Below are positions 31,600 through 42,460 of a stretch of DNA of 64,000 bases, one piece after another; within the stretch, counting starts at the first letter, position 1; the number at the start of each line of letters is the position of its first letter. A program made the translations under genes and the position numbers. The notes under the pieces were generated by a model. The model was not told the DNA's origin and made no database searches. It saw nothing but the letters and a program-made list of their open reading frames with translations. Origin of the DNA: Lolium rigidum (taxonomy: Eukaryota; Streptophyta; Magnoliopsida; Poales; Poaceae); assembly GCF_022539505.1 (NCBI RefSeq), contig NC_061513.1, positions 180,760,017 to 180,824,016 of the forward strand, in the 5' to 3' direction.

Positions 31600-32650
31600 C
31601 CCCATCCAAACTTATGATTCGTGCGGCGAAGGCATTCAAACGCGGCTGGGGCAACGCCAGCACCTCCCGTCGAGCGCGGCGAGGCAGAGTCCTCTGGTCG
31701 AGGCGGCGGCGCTGATCCACTTCATCTACGATGCACTTCAGTGCGATCCTGCGGAAGAGGTGATGGTGTGGATCTTGGGTCCCATCCAGATCCACCGTCC
31801 TTGATCTTCTGGCCTAGTTTCGGTGGGTCTCGCGGCCAATGACAGCCGGTGATGTGGGGACTGCTAGCCTCTCTTCGAATAAAGGGGTTTGGTCCTAGGA
31901 TCCCTCTCACGCCATGATGAAGATCTGCTTGATGCATGTCTTCATTGATCTGACCGAAGTGTTGAGTTTCGGAAGGCTTCACCGGCGATCTCGAATGGAC
32001 GATATGTCTGGAGATTGCCGGATCGGATAGGATTCGGTCACGTGCAACCATGTTTTTTCTGACCATTTGATTTTAGAGGGAGCGATGCGAAGCTTCACAC
32101 TCTGTTGCCATCATGGAACATGTCTTTAGTCCCAGTCGTGAAGAATGGCATGGAAGACGAGATTTGAGGACAGGTAATGGTGGTTCGAGTCCTGGTGACG
32201 ATGAGGTTTTTGCTTGGACAAGCGACATCGGCAAGTGGGGTGACAACATAGGAGAAATTCACGATATAAACTTGCAGGCTGAAAACCCAAGGTCCACACT
32301 TAATTTGTTGTGTCTGGCGATGTTCTTGTTGAAGGCATTGTTTAGTGCGTGCGGATTTTCTCCTGGGTGAAAACCTATGAACTATAATCAGGGCGATGAA
32401 GGCGCTTACGCACTGTTCCCTTCTTAGAGGCGTCGCTTTTGGAGAAGATGGATTTCTGGTGTTGTCTTGGTGACATTTGGTTTGCTATTATAAGGAATAG
32501 ATCATTGTAGCGAGACTTTTCTTGTCTGTAATTGTTTTCTCTTTTTTAGCTATGTGCATCCGTATTACCATTAGGGCACAACGTTGTTGCAAAGGTTGGG
32601 TGTAATTGGTATCTTCGCAATATTAATATGTTTTCTTCGTCGAACAAAAA
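31600..32650 (+). mobile_element. Non-autonomous non-LTR retroposon, plus strand
   Basis: Homologous, in the opposite orientation, to 59262-60718: shared blocks include GGGTGAAAACC, GCACTGTTCCCTTCTT, GAGGCGTCG.TTTTGGAGA and the 3' end TTGGGTGTAATTGGTATC...ATATTAATATG ending in CGAACAAAAA. No endonuclease or RT ORF. The 5' edge is approximate because homology fades there. Confidence 0.6.
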
Positions 32651-33590
32651 GGACAGCGGCAAGAAAGAGAGTGCAAAACATAATACTTCCCAAATCCATC
32701 CTGATTCAACCACATGACGTCCAAATCGAAGCTTCAACTAGCTGAATTATCTAGCCAAAAGAAAGATGTGAGGAATAGCCAAATAGGGGGGCGGATAAGA
32801 ATGTGCGGGGGTGTTATAGAGGACAAAGAAAAAGGAAAAGGGAGGAACCACTGACATGGCAAGTTAAATCACCACCAACCAGCCAAATGGGAAGAATATG
32901 GGCGGTTTGGGAAGATCAGGCACGAGGTTACTCAAGTAGGAAGGAGCAGACCTCACTGCATCCCACATATAAGGCCCTAGAGGACAAAGGACATATCACA
33001 TAAGTCCCCAAACTTGTCGGTGTTTACTAGCACTCCATACAACGAACCAACAAAAAGATGGAAAAAAGCATTAGCAACACTGCATTTAGATGAAAAATGT
33101 TGGAGGTAGCACCAAGACCTCTCCCTCTCGCCACCTACCGGTTTGGCTGGCATTTAGAAATAATATCGGATATGCATAAAGTGTATTTGTATTCCTATTT
33201 TTGTGTGATGAAGCCTATGTGTACCCGTTTTATGTTTCACACTTTCAAAAAACGTTTTGATGCAATTCTAAAGTTGAGCGCCATGGGAAGTTATTTAACA
33301 TTTGTGGAGCAAGTTGGTCATGGTAATCCGAAGGATACATATGACCACAGATCAAAGGCTATTGTGAGTAATCAAAAGCAAGTTACGTTCGCTCCAGCAA
33401 AAAAATCGTTTTACGAACTTGTGGAACTACCATAGTTTTTATGATAGAAATATTTTGCAATAGTGGTGGTATTGATAACCACTGCAAACATAGATTTGTT
33501 TTCATGGCATTCATGAGGAGAAATTTGATTTCCTCTCATTACTGGAAATCGGAAGATTCAATTTCTTGTTGGCTTCTTTTTTTAGTCCAC
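32651..33590. other. No recognisable feature
   Basis: AT-rich to neutral sequence with small ORFs only. It may contain the decayed 5' part of the LINE that becomes recognisable at 33595. Confidence 0.3.
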
Positions 33591-33594
33591 CTGA

Positions 33595-35165
33595 GTGATG
33601 GTTATAACTAGTTTTTTCATGCCACCTCCTGGTAGGTCAGGAGGTATTTTTTCTAATATAAACTCAGCTACTTTAGAAGCTAAGAAAGTTGATGCTAGTG
33701 GTTATTCTGTTAAGTTCGACATCAAATCTAAATATGATGTTTTCGTGGGGGACGGCTGGGGTTTACGGCGAAACACAACCGACCCAATAACTACATTTTT
33801 ACCTAAGGTTGTATGAGTTTGTAGTTCATAATCTATATAAATGGTAGTTGGTGACGATTCTAACATTATTCTCCGACATGAAGAGAATAATAATGATAAT
33901 TTTGATGCAAGATGACCTTTTATGCTTAATACTATTTATCAAACGAATCAATTTGAGATACATTGTTCTCTCCGGACGCCAATATAATTGGGCAAATAAT
34001 TTACCAAAATACTTTAGAGAAACTAGAGCTTGTTCTAGGTAGAAAAAAGAAGATCTCGTTCTAGCAAGTGTCAAGTGGAAAAAAATTCTTTGTGAAGTGT
34101 TCATGTGTTTCAACGTAGTGTGTCATGCGCCACTTGTTTAGTCGATTCTAGTGGATTAACACACCTGTTCGATCATAAGGTCAACTTTTCAATCGAGTAT
34201 TCCTAGTTTTGTAAGGAAATTTTTGTATAGATGGTAGCTCTCAATGTGTTAGTGAGAAAATTAGGTGTACCGCCATTCAAAAATTGCAAAATAAGATTCA
34301 TCATCTTAGGCACTTCTAGGGGTTGGGCTAAAAAACAAGGGGCTTGTATATGCTTGAAAACAACAGCTTTTAAAACTAATTTACAAACTAGGTTTGAAGG
34401 CCGAATAAGTTCCTCTTACATCGGTCAACAGGATGCTAGACGGGATGCTAATGAGGAAGTTTCTAAGCTTATGAGAGGTGAGCTGATTAAATGGGGTTAA
34501 GAAGTCAGGATGACCATGTGATTTTCCCACTATAGTTTACCAGAAGTCACGAGAAGTGATTAAAGGGGATTTATTAGCCATGTTTGTGGTGTTTCAACAA
34601 GGGACAATGCTCTTCTTCTGGCTAAAAGTTTGCATAATCGTCCTTCCACCTAAAAAAATAAGCAGTATTCATGAGTATTGTCCTATACTACGTATGTCTT
34701 AAGGGCCAAGCACTGTAGTCATGCACGACCAGTCTACTTTTATGCCTCAAACATCCTTGAATGGCCCGTTGTTCCTCGTGAAACCATTCTTCAATACAAA
34801 TAGTCGGATGGAGTAGTTTTTAAGATAGATGTTGAAAAGGCTTATGAAAAGGACAAAAACATTTCTAATAGCAATCCTTACGCATGAAGGGTTTTGCGCA
34901 TGAGTGGTGTAACTGGATTCTCAATGTGTGTAAGGTGGGAATGTGTGTGCATAAAGTGAATGATTAGATATGCCACTATATTTTTAGTCAATTTGGTTGT
35001 TGACACATTGGCCATCCTCATTGCGTGGGCAAAGGAGGATGGTCAGGTAGGAGGCCTTATTCCACAACTTGTTGATGGTGGTGTGTCATCCTACAATATG
35101 CAAATGATACAATCATTTTTATGGAGCATGGCATTGAAAAGACGATGAATATGAAACTAGTACCA
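33595..35165 (+). pseudogene. LINE A (old, plus strand): endonuclease and first half of reverse transcriptase
   Basis: Heavily decayed. Endonuclease traces: GRSGGIFSN, a DDSNII...EENNNDNF block (the catalytic GDFN region) and SGRQYNWANNLP. Linker and RT traces: ARRDANEEVSKLMRGELIKWG, TFMPQTSLNGPLF, VFKIDVEKAYEK, MKGFAHEWCNWILNV and finally LQYANDTIIFMEHG, where the catalytic YADD reads YAND. Many frameshifts and stops. The reading continues after 40146 with FKINFHKSEIFCFGEAK, so the element was split by LINE B at about 35165/40146. It is non-functional. Confidence 0.75.
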
Positions 35166-38100
35166 GAGTTTGGAGCTATCTGCAAATTGAGTGGAGTGCT
35201 ACTGAGGTGGATATGCAGAGAATACTTGGACTTGCTAAGAAACATTTTGGTCTACCATTCTTCATGGAGGTTCTCATTACTGCTTGCTGAAATATTTGGT
35301 TAATCAGAAATGCAAAGGTTTTTAGACAAGAGCAGGAAACTTGCTAGGTGGAAAAGCCAGTTTGTGCATGACAGGACTCTATTGCAGTACTGTCAACACC
35401 CGGATTTTTAAGTCCAGATGCCTACTATGCCATACATCGCAATCCCAAGAATATTGTTGTTGCGAGACATAACAGTTGATATCATAAGTCATCATTCATT
35501 GCAAGCCATAGTCGTCTTACAAAAGTAGATCACATGATCCAATATTACACAAATAGTTGATCTAATGATCAACAAACATTACAAGTAGCGGAAGCAAAGT
35601 AGTAGTGGACACAGGCCAACGCTTGACGTCAGAAGATACTCCTAGTTGTCGTAGACGTCCTGCTGCCCGTCATCTTGATACTGCTGCTCCTTCATAGTCT
35701 GGCCATTTGAATAGCCAGGGACAAAGCCATGAGTATTTTAAAGTACTCGCAAACTAATACTAGTGTAAGCACTATCAACTACAGTAATGGGTTGCTAAGC
35801 TCTAGGTTCATTTGCATAAAGCCAGTTTTATTTCATAAGCATTTAGTAATAAAAGACTCTTTAGTTGTCTAACTAACTCAAGTGGGAACATTAGTGTCAT
35901 TCCCACAACTCAGTTGTGATTCAAGTCAAGTTCACCAGTCCATTCATCATTCCTTTTTTTTTAAGAAAACATCTGACAGCGGAACAGTATGGCCTTTCCA
36001 ATCGTCCGTAACCGTGGACATGGCTATTCGAATAGGTTTACACTCTGCAGAGGTTGTACTCTTGTGCCACAACATTTGATTACATCCGTCAGGGGTAACC
36101 CTGAATAATCGTATCTCAGTACGCGGATCATCAACCATAACCTTTCACTTACATACCCTAGTATAGGCACCTCTCCCCATGAGCTTGGCCTCCCAGTGAA
36201 GACAAACCGTCGGCACGGGAACCGCACTGAGGCTTGGCCGGACATTTACCTCATTTCACGTCATTTCACATCATTTCACTTTCAACGGAGGCAGCCTCGG
36301 CATAACCCCTATTACGCTTGTTTAGAGGGAACCCATACTAAGACACATAAACTTCTAATTAAGCCCTACCCATAATCAGGTATTGTGGGGGTACTAAATA
36401 ATTGGAATGGTATCGCATCCGAACCCAACCATCAGTTTTGATCAAATTCATCATGTCATTCAGGTCATATTCACCTTCAAAATCTTTCAAAGTCATTTCA
36501 TTTCACATGTTCCCATCTAGAGTAGTCATTTTTATTTGTTAGCACTAGCAACTAGTCATGAGGGGTGCTAACTAGCTTTGATTGCTCTAGGCTAAGTTTG
36601 ATACTCTTGTAGTACTCTATATTTAGACCAAAGTTAACTATAAAAGGAAGCTTTAATAATCAAAGTAAAAGCTTGTAAGAACAAAACTTGGGATTGGATC
36701 ATGAAGCATAAAGTAATAGGTGAGTGTGCCTTGCTCTGATAGAGCTTTGCACTTTGCAAGAATATTAGCTTGCCTTGGTTGGTGTACTGATCAAAGTGGT
36801 CTTCTTCTTCCTGGAAGTAGACCTCCTCCTCCTGGTACTCTTCGGTACTAGCGTCTAAAAACGGATACGAGGTAACAATCACCAAACAAAGTTTAAGAGC
36901 TATACTAAGCACACAATTGGTTCTCACAAGCTATTCTAGCATCACAATACTAGTAACATGTTGGTTGACTTTGTTTCCTTTTTAAGAAAAATAATTTCCT
37001 CTCATTACAATATTGATTAGGGTTTCTATTTAGTTCCTTGAGGAAATAATTTCCTCTCATTGAATCTTGTTAAGATTTAATCTTCTCAAATAAATAATGT
37101 ATGAACCCATGTTGACCAAGGTCAACCATTCATAATCACCATTTGGGAAAATGATTTAAATGAGGTAAAGTACCTCATGCAATTTACCACTACCATACCT
37201 ATAATTTAATATCACCAAAAAATTCAATATGAGATTAGGTAGACCATGGTCACTACCTCATGTTGAGTTACTTGAGACCAGATTTAAATGAGGGAAAACC
37301 TCTAATAAGATTTAATAAATAATTTTGGATAATTTAAATGGACTAGAAATAGCCATAGAGCCATTATTTACTCTAGACCATGATCATACAAACAACTAGG
37401 TCATCTTTTTACATATTCAGATAGGCAATATGAAATGTGATTTTTGAGAGTTGCAATCAACTCAAAAGCATTTGTGGTTGATCTTTAATAAATGTTTGAA
37501 GTTTGAAAAGGCCCTGCATTGTTATTTTTATCACATTAATTCTACAATGAATCTAGGGCTGAGACCAGTGTGGTTGTTTAGATAATTTTCTAAGCTTTCC
37601 AAATATATAAAATTTATTAAATTTGGCCTAGTAGATTTATTTTTATTTCAATTTGAACATGGCATCTGTGAGCAAATTAACTAATTCGAAATATTTGAAT
37701 TCAAATGAACTGGGCTTAGGCCGGAAACTAGCTGGGCTAAGCAGAGAAAATAGAATGGGCCGGGCCAGCATTGCGTCTAGCACACGCGGGCCATCTGACG
37801 ATGGGGTCCACTCATCAGTGAGCCATAGCGCCCGAAACAGTATGTTTCAACGATAACCGTCGGATTAGAACGCGATCGAGCGGCTGAGGCTCGTCGTCAT
37901 CTCCGGTAAGAGAGGGGTACTGGCGCGGCGAGGGTTGGGGGTCGGCGGCTCACCGGAGCTCCGGCGATGGTTGGCAGTGTGCGCGAGGACGTTGTCGACG
38001 ACGGCGAAGCTTCTGGTACCGGCGGCGTGTCCTGGGGCGGCTCCAATCGACGGCGAGCTTTCGCGGCGACTCACAGCTCCAGCGATGAAATTGACGGGCG

Positions 38101-40145
38101 CTGGTGGACGATAGAAGAGGGGAGGTGCTCGAGGAGGTCGAGTGAGATGAGGGGAGCGAGGTGGTGTGGAAGAAATGGGCGCGGGCGTGCTCCTTTTATA
38201 TCGACAGAGTGAGGCAGGGTGCTGCGGCGAGGGTCGACAATGGCGCGGGCGTACAGGGTGCTAGCGAGCTAGGCGAGGGCGGCGTTCTGTTCAGCGTGTC
38301 CGTGCGGTTCACCGGATGCTCTTGGCGCGGCTGGGCGGTGCCTAACGCGGTCGGGTGCTTGCAGTGTTCTGCGCGTCCGTGGCGGGTCGCGTTTTCTTCT
38401 CCGGCGACGGCGGGCGCTGGTCGGGGACAAGTGGTTGTCTGGCGTGTTCCTGGTACAGTGGTGAGGCTCAGTGCATAAGCGGGGGTCCAGGCGAGGTGCG
38501 AGTCGACGAGGCGACGCGTGCTCTGGCGCGCCCGTGGGCGGCGCCCATGCCAACCCTGGCATGCCCTGGACGTCGTGGGCTCGGCGTGTTCTGGTGCTGC
38601 TACGTTCCTCTCTGACCAAGGCTAGTCCAGGCTGGTTCAGTAGAGCAAGGTGAAACTGGGGGACAAGGTTGGCGAGGCTAGAGGTGAGAGGGGTGAGAGA
38701 GGGCATGTTGCATGTGAGGCATGGCCGGCATGGCAATGGCATTGCCATGTTGGTCGTGTCCAGGGTGTCAAGGTGGGGGCAAAGTGTTGGAGGGGATAAG
38801 AGGACGGTGTAGGATCAAATGGGGATCAAAATTTGTACAGGACACTGTTTGAAATAGTGTTTTATGTCTTGCGTGATTCCTGCCCACCAAGTGTTCGACA
38901 TAATGGCCGCAAGAAGGAAAATTTTGAATTTTGGTTTGAATTTTTGTGGAGTTGTTTCATATAATATTTGGCACACAATGGTGGTGGTGGGGTGCAAAAT
39001 GGAATTGGTTTGTGAAATTTCAAATTTGGCACCATCTTGAATCTGCTTAAAAGTTCCAACTTTGCTTGAGCATAACTTTGAATTTAGCAAGATTTTGCAG
39101 GGGTGTGCTTTACCAAATTTGTTCACCTTGATGTGGTCTTGGATGAGGTGCAAAGAGTTGGATTTGTTTGGTTTAAGAATCTCTAAATACAGTGGCTCAA
39201 AGTAGGCATCAGGTTAAAATTGGCAGTTTTGACCATTAGTGCATGAGAGCACAATTTGCATTCAAATTTGATTTGATTTGAGTTTATTTGATTCCAAAAG
39301 TGTTTATAAGTGTTTAGTAACATTCTCCAACCAATGGAACAAGATAAATTGGCCTAGGTCAAAGTTTTGCAAAATGGCCATAAGCACATGTATGTGATGG
39401 ATTGCATTTTTTCTTTTTTTCTTTTTCTTTGCTTCACTTAGGCATGGTTTAGGGTTTATTTAGTGTTATATTGAGTTTGGTAAAGGTTTCAAACCATTTG
39501 GGTAAGGTATGAGGGCATAGGTCAAGATTTGTCATTATGGCTATGTGCCACATATACCTCTATGTATATTTTTTATTTTCTTTTTGTTTCACCTTGGATT
39601 TAGTTGGTAAGTGATAGGTTAGGTTTGTTGATATTTTTCAAACCATCTAAACAAGATAGAACATGGCATAGTTTATTATTTGCAAGAATAGCCATAGGCT
39701 TACCTAGGGCTTTTCTTTTTAATTTAATTTCTTTTTATTTTGTTTTATCTTGGATGGTGAAAAGAAAAGTGAGGTTTAAGGTTTTGGAACATTTGATAAG
39801 CATACCAACAATCATCATGGCAATAACACAAGGATTAAGTATGAGCACTATGCATAGTCATTGATTTAATAAAAGTTTTTGTTGGTTCTCATTTTTGGAA
39901 AAAGAAAATTCATTTTCTTCTTTATTTGAAAATTTGAGATGTTACAAGTACAAAATCAAAGCTAAGCACAAGGATAGCCTCTTAAAATGGATTAGGTCCC
40001 TGCCTTAGTGACCTTATCCATTGTGTATATAGTGTTTCTGTTTTTTATGTTTTTTATGTTCCTTTGAACCAAGTCTTGTTTTATTGTTTATAATAAATGA
40101 AAAATTGCTGTGGGGCTTTTGCCTCACAGTTCCGGGTAAAAAAAT
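35166..40145 (+). mobile_element. LINE B: 5'-truncated LINE inserted in LINE A, itself split by a solo LTR
   Basis: Sequence at 35166-35390 is the C-terminal end of a different LINE ORF2 (FGLPFFMEVL, IWLIRNAKVFRQEQ, ARWKSQFVHD). It resumes at 39952 (AKHKDSLLKWIRSLP-like) and ends GCTGTGGGGC...CCTCACAG followed by an A-run at 40138-40145. The solo LTR at 35391-39946 interrupts it. The left boundary is inferred from where LINE A's reading is lost; I find no clean target duplication. Confidence 0.65.
35391..39946 (-). repeat. Solo LTR, 4.56 kb, with 5-bp target duplication
   Basis: Starts TGTCAACACC and ends GATGTTACA (TG...CA), flanked by perfect AGTAC at 35386-35390 and 39947-39951. No internal primer site, polypurine tract, second LTR copy or pol ORF is present, so it is a single LTR left by recombination. 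Orientation is taken as minus because TATAAAAGG occurs at about 38191-38199 on that strand, followed by a GC-rich, CDS-like leader (about 37870-38190). The length is exceptional for an LTR. A non-autonomous element with unusual ends is the alternative. Confidence 0.75.
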
Positions 40146-41640
40146 TTATTTATACCTTTGACCAACTCTTCGATTTTAAAATTAACTTTCATAAGAGTGA
40201 AATATTTTGTTTTGGTGAGGCCAAAGATGTCGAAGAACATTATCTGCAACTCTTTGGATGGGAGGGTGGCGCTTTCCCCTGTTGTTACCTTTCTGGAAAC
40301 TTACACGTAAGGAGTGGAAGAATGTCGGGATTTTTTGTGAGAAAAATGTATTTTTTCCGATAATAGGCGCTTTATTACTCAAAAGTTTTAATTACACCCG
40401 GCCTCTACATAACCAAGATGCACATAGCCGTTTCAGTTCAAGAGGTACAAAAATAAAAGGCATTCGGAATAAAGCCAAGTCTAAAGCAAGGGACTATCTA
40501 TGGAGAGGGAGGATCGATCCGTAGATTATGCTGACATCCATATAGGCTAAAATTATTCCTCGTCGCATTCTCAAATCGTGTAGACACATCCATAAATAAG
40601 TTGTGGTTCTCCACATAGTGTATAGGTGACTATAAACGGAACGTAGATGTACATCGGTAGATAACCATGCAAGTCTAGGTTTGGAGAAAAATTGTATGCA
40701 ACTGGAAGGGCAAACTTTGTGTTATGGTGGTTGTCTTGTCCTTATTAACATTGTTCACGCTATTCTGCCAATGTTAATGATATGTTTCTTTGAGGTATCT
40801 AAAGAGACACGTAAAATATTTGACTATTACTGGTCCGTTTCTTTCTGGCACTGCTAGGAGCATAAGAGGAAGTCTCAAGTTACTGAGTGAAGTATAATTT
40901 ACAGACTGAGAGACTAGGAAGTGGATGTTTAAGCTTTTGAATGATGATGGGTATGGCAGGACTCACTTTGCAATAAGTACCTTTACTCGAAGACATTTTC
41001 ACAATTGATAGTGAAGCCTTCTGATTCGCCATTCTAGAAAAGTCCAATGAGAGTTAAGGAAGAGTACTTTAGTCGCGGTTCATTCATTATCGGCAATGGT
41101 ACTGCTACTAGATTTTGGAGGATGTCTGGTTGGGAGATACGATGTAACATAGTACAATTCAAAGATGCTATGATTGCTACTGTTTTAAATGCAATACATT
41201 TGAATATTAGCTTGAGACGTTCCTTATCTAGTGATAAATGGCTAACATGGTTGCTTCTCTAGCTCAACCACTAATGGATAGTAATCTGTCTACGAACCTG
41301 ATTTGTTTCGTTGGCATTGTCCTCCGTATGATTTTTTCACAATGAGATCAAAGTATATAGCCATGGTTGTTAAAATATTACCTCGGTTTTAAAAGATATG
41401 CCTTTTTAGAAAGCTAAGTTTCATTTTTTTTTAGAAAAAACATTTGGTAACTGAAAGTTCCATTTAAGATTAAGACTTCCGATCGATACCTTAGTAGAGG
41501 AGTTATTTTAACAAATGATATTTTGGAAAAGTGTAATTAGAATGCCAATCAAAAGCGTGTATTCTGCAATTGAGATGAAATTTCATCATATTTTTTATCA
41601 TGTTCTTTCGCCTGATTGAGACTGATTGAGAGAGCTTAGT
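40146..41640 (+). pseudogene. LINE A continued: RT C-terminal half and zf-RVT region
   Basis: Resumes with FKINFHKSEIFCFGEAKDVEEHY and LFGWEGGAFPCCYL (RT), is cut at 40351-40683 by a short retroposon, and continues with GGCLVLINIVHAILPMLMICFFEV-like decayed RT, then EYFSRGSFIIGNGTATRFW (41057-41115) and a Cys-containing ILEKCN...KRVFCN stretch typical of the LINE zf-RVT region. Multiple stops and shifts. Confidence 0.7.
40351..40683 (-). mobile_element. Short non-autonomous retroposon (333 bp) in LINE A
   Basis: Flanked by GAGAAAAATGTA (40339-40350) and GAGAAAAATTGTA (40684-40696), a target duplication with one indel. On the minus strand it ends ...GAGGCCGGGTGTAATT...AGTAATAAAGCGCC...CGGAAAAAA. 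No ORF. The core AGGCCGGGTGTAATT also ends the other non-autonomous retroposons in the window. Confidence 0.7.
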
Positions 41641-42460
41641 AAGCTAGATAAGGCACATATCCTAGTGGAAATTAGTGCCTTAATCTATTTGGAGTTTCCC
41701 TAAAAAAAATCTATTTGGAGTTACCAGAATGTTGTTGTCGTTACCGGTGTCAAATCTTTTAACTACTTGCAGGTTATCCACAAAATTGACTTCTGACGTG
41801 CATGCCCCGCCAGCTCGGTTGATCGTTTTCCGTCGACCACCGGAAGCTTCCACCTATCCAGCCAACAAGAAGCCGTCGTCACTCTGCACTGCACCTGCAG
41901 CTAGCCACGCTGCCGGGACGAGACACACCTTCGAGTCACAAGTTGATTGATCATGAGAAAAATACCGTGGGTCGGACATGCTGTTTGGCACGACTGGATA
42001 GGACATGGACACCCGTTTCGTCTCCGTCAAGCCCCGAGCGTCGCTTTCGGTAGTTACTGTGATTTGATATCTCGTTGAATGTCGGACTCCAATAATGCTG
42101 GCCGCGCCTCCTTTCAGGCTTCGACAGCTTGGGCAACTTGTGGCACCAGCTCTGTGGTCCGACTCACCGGCCAGCCGTTTAATTAGGCATGACAGCACCA
42201 CCCGGTAACTAAAACCTTTAGAGCGCTGCAGGTGATTTTGGGTATCCGGATAGGTACTTGCAGAGCACTGCCACTCCCGATTCTTTGTTTTAGCACGCTC
42301 GTCATACTGTAGATAAATTGATGATGTGGCACTAAAGGGAAAAAAACAATAGCGGTACATTAGTTCACATACAGTTCTTGCACACAGATCATAGTAAAAA
42401 AAAACTTTACTCAATCAATCCCATACAAGTATGAACCTAAAACCATTTGATATATATATA
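41641..42460. other. Unassigned stretch between two LINEs
   Basis: No recognisable gene. It contains the retroposon scar at 41683-41722 and an open minus-strand stretch (41854-42414) without family resemblance. GC content rises around 41790-41930 and 42100-42180. Confidence 0.3.
41683..41722 (+). repeat. Tail-only retroposon scar
   Basis: ATCTATTTGGAGTT at 41683-41696 and 41709-41722 encloses TCCCTAAAAAAA, i.e. a 14-bp perfect duplication around a 12-nt tail. Confidence 0.6.

Noticed and set aside
37865..38748. Several open frames in the GC-rich island of the solo LTR
   Set aside because: Open on both strands because of GC content; none shows a recognisable domain, so I treat the island as an LTR leader region.
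41854..42414. 186-aa minus-strand ORF as a host gene
   Set aside because: No recognisable domain, mixed composition and no splice or promoter context; left as unassigned.
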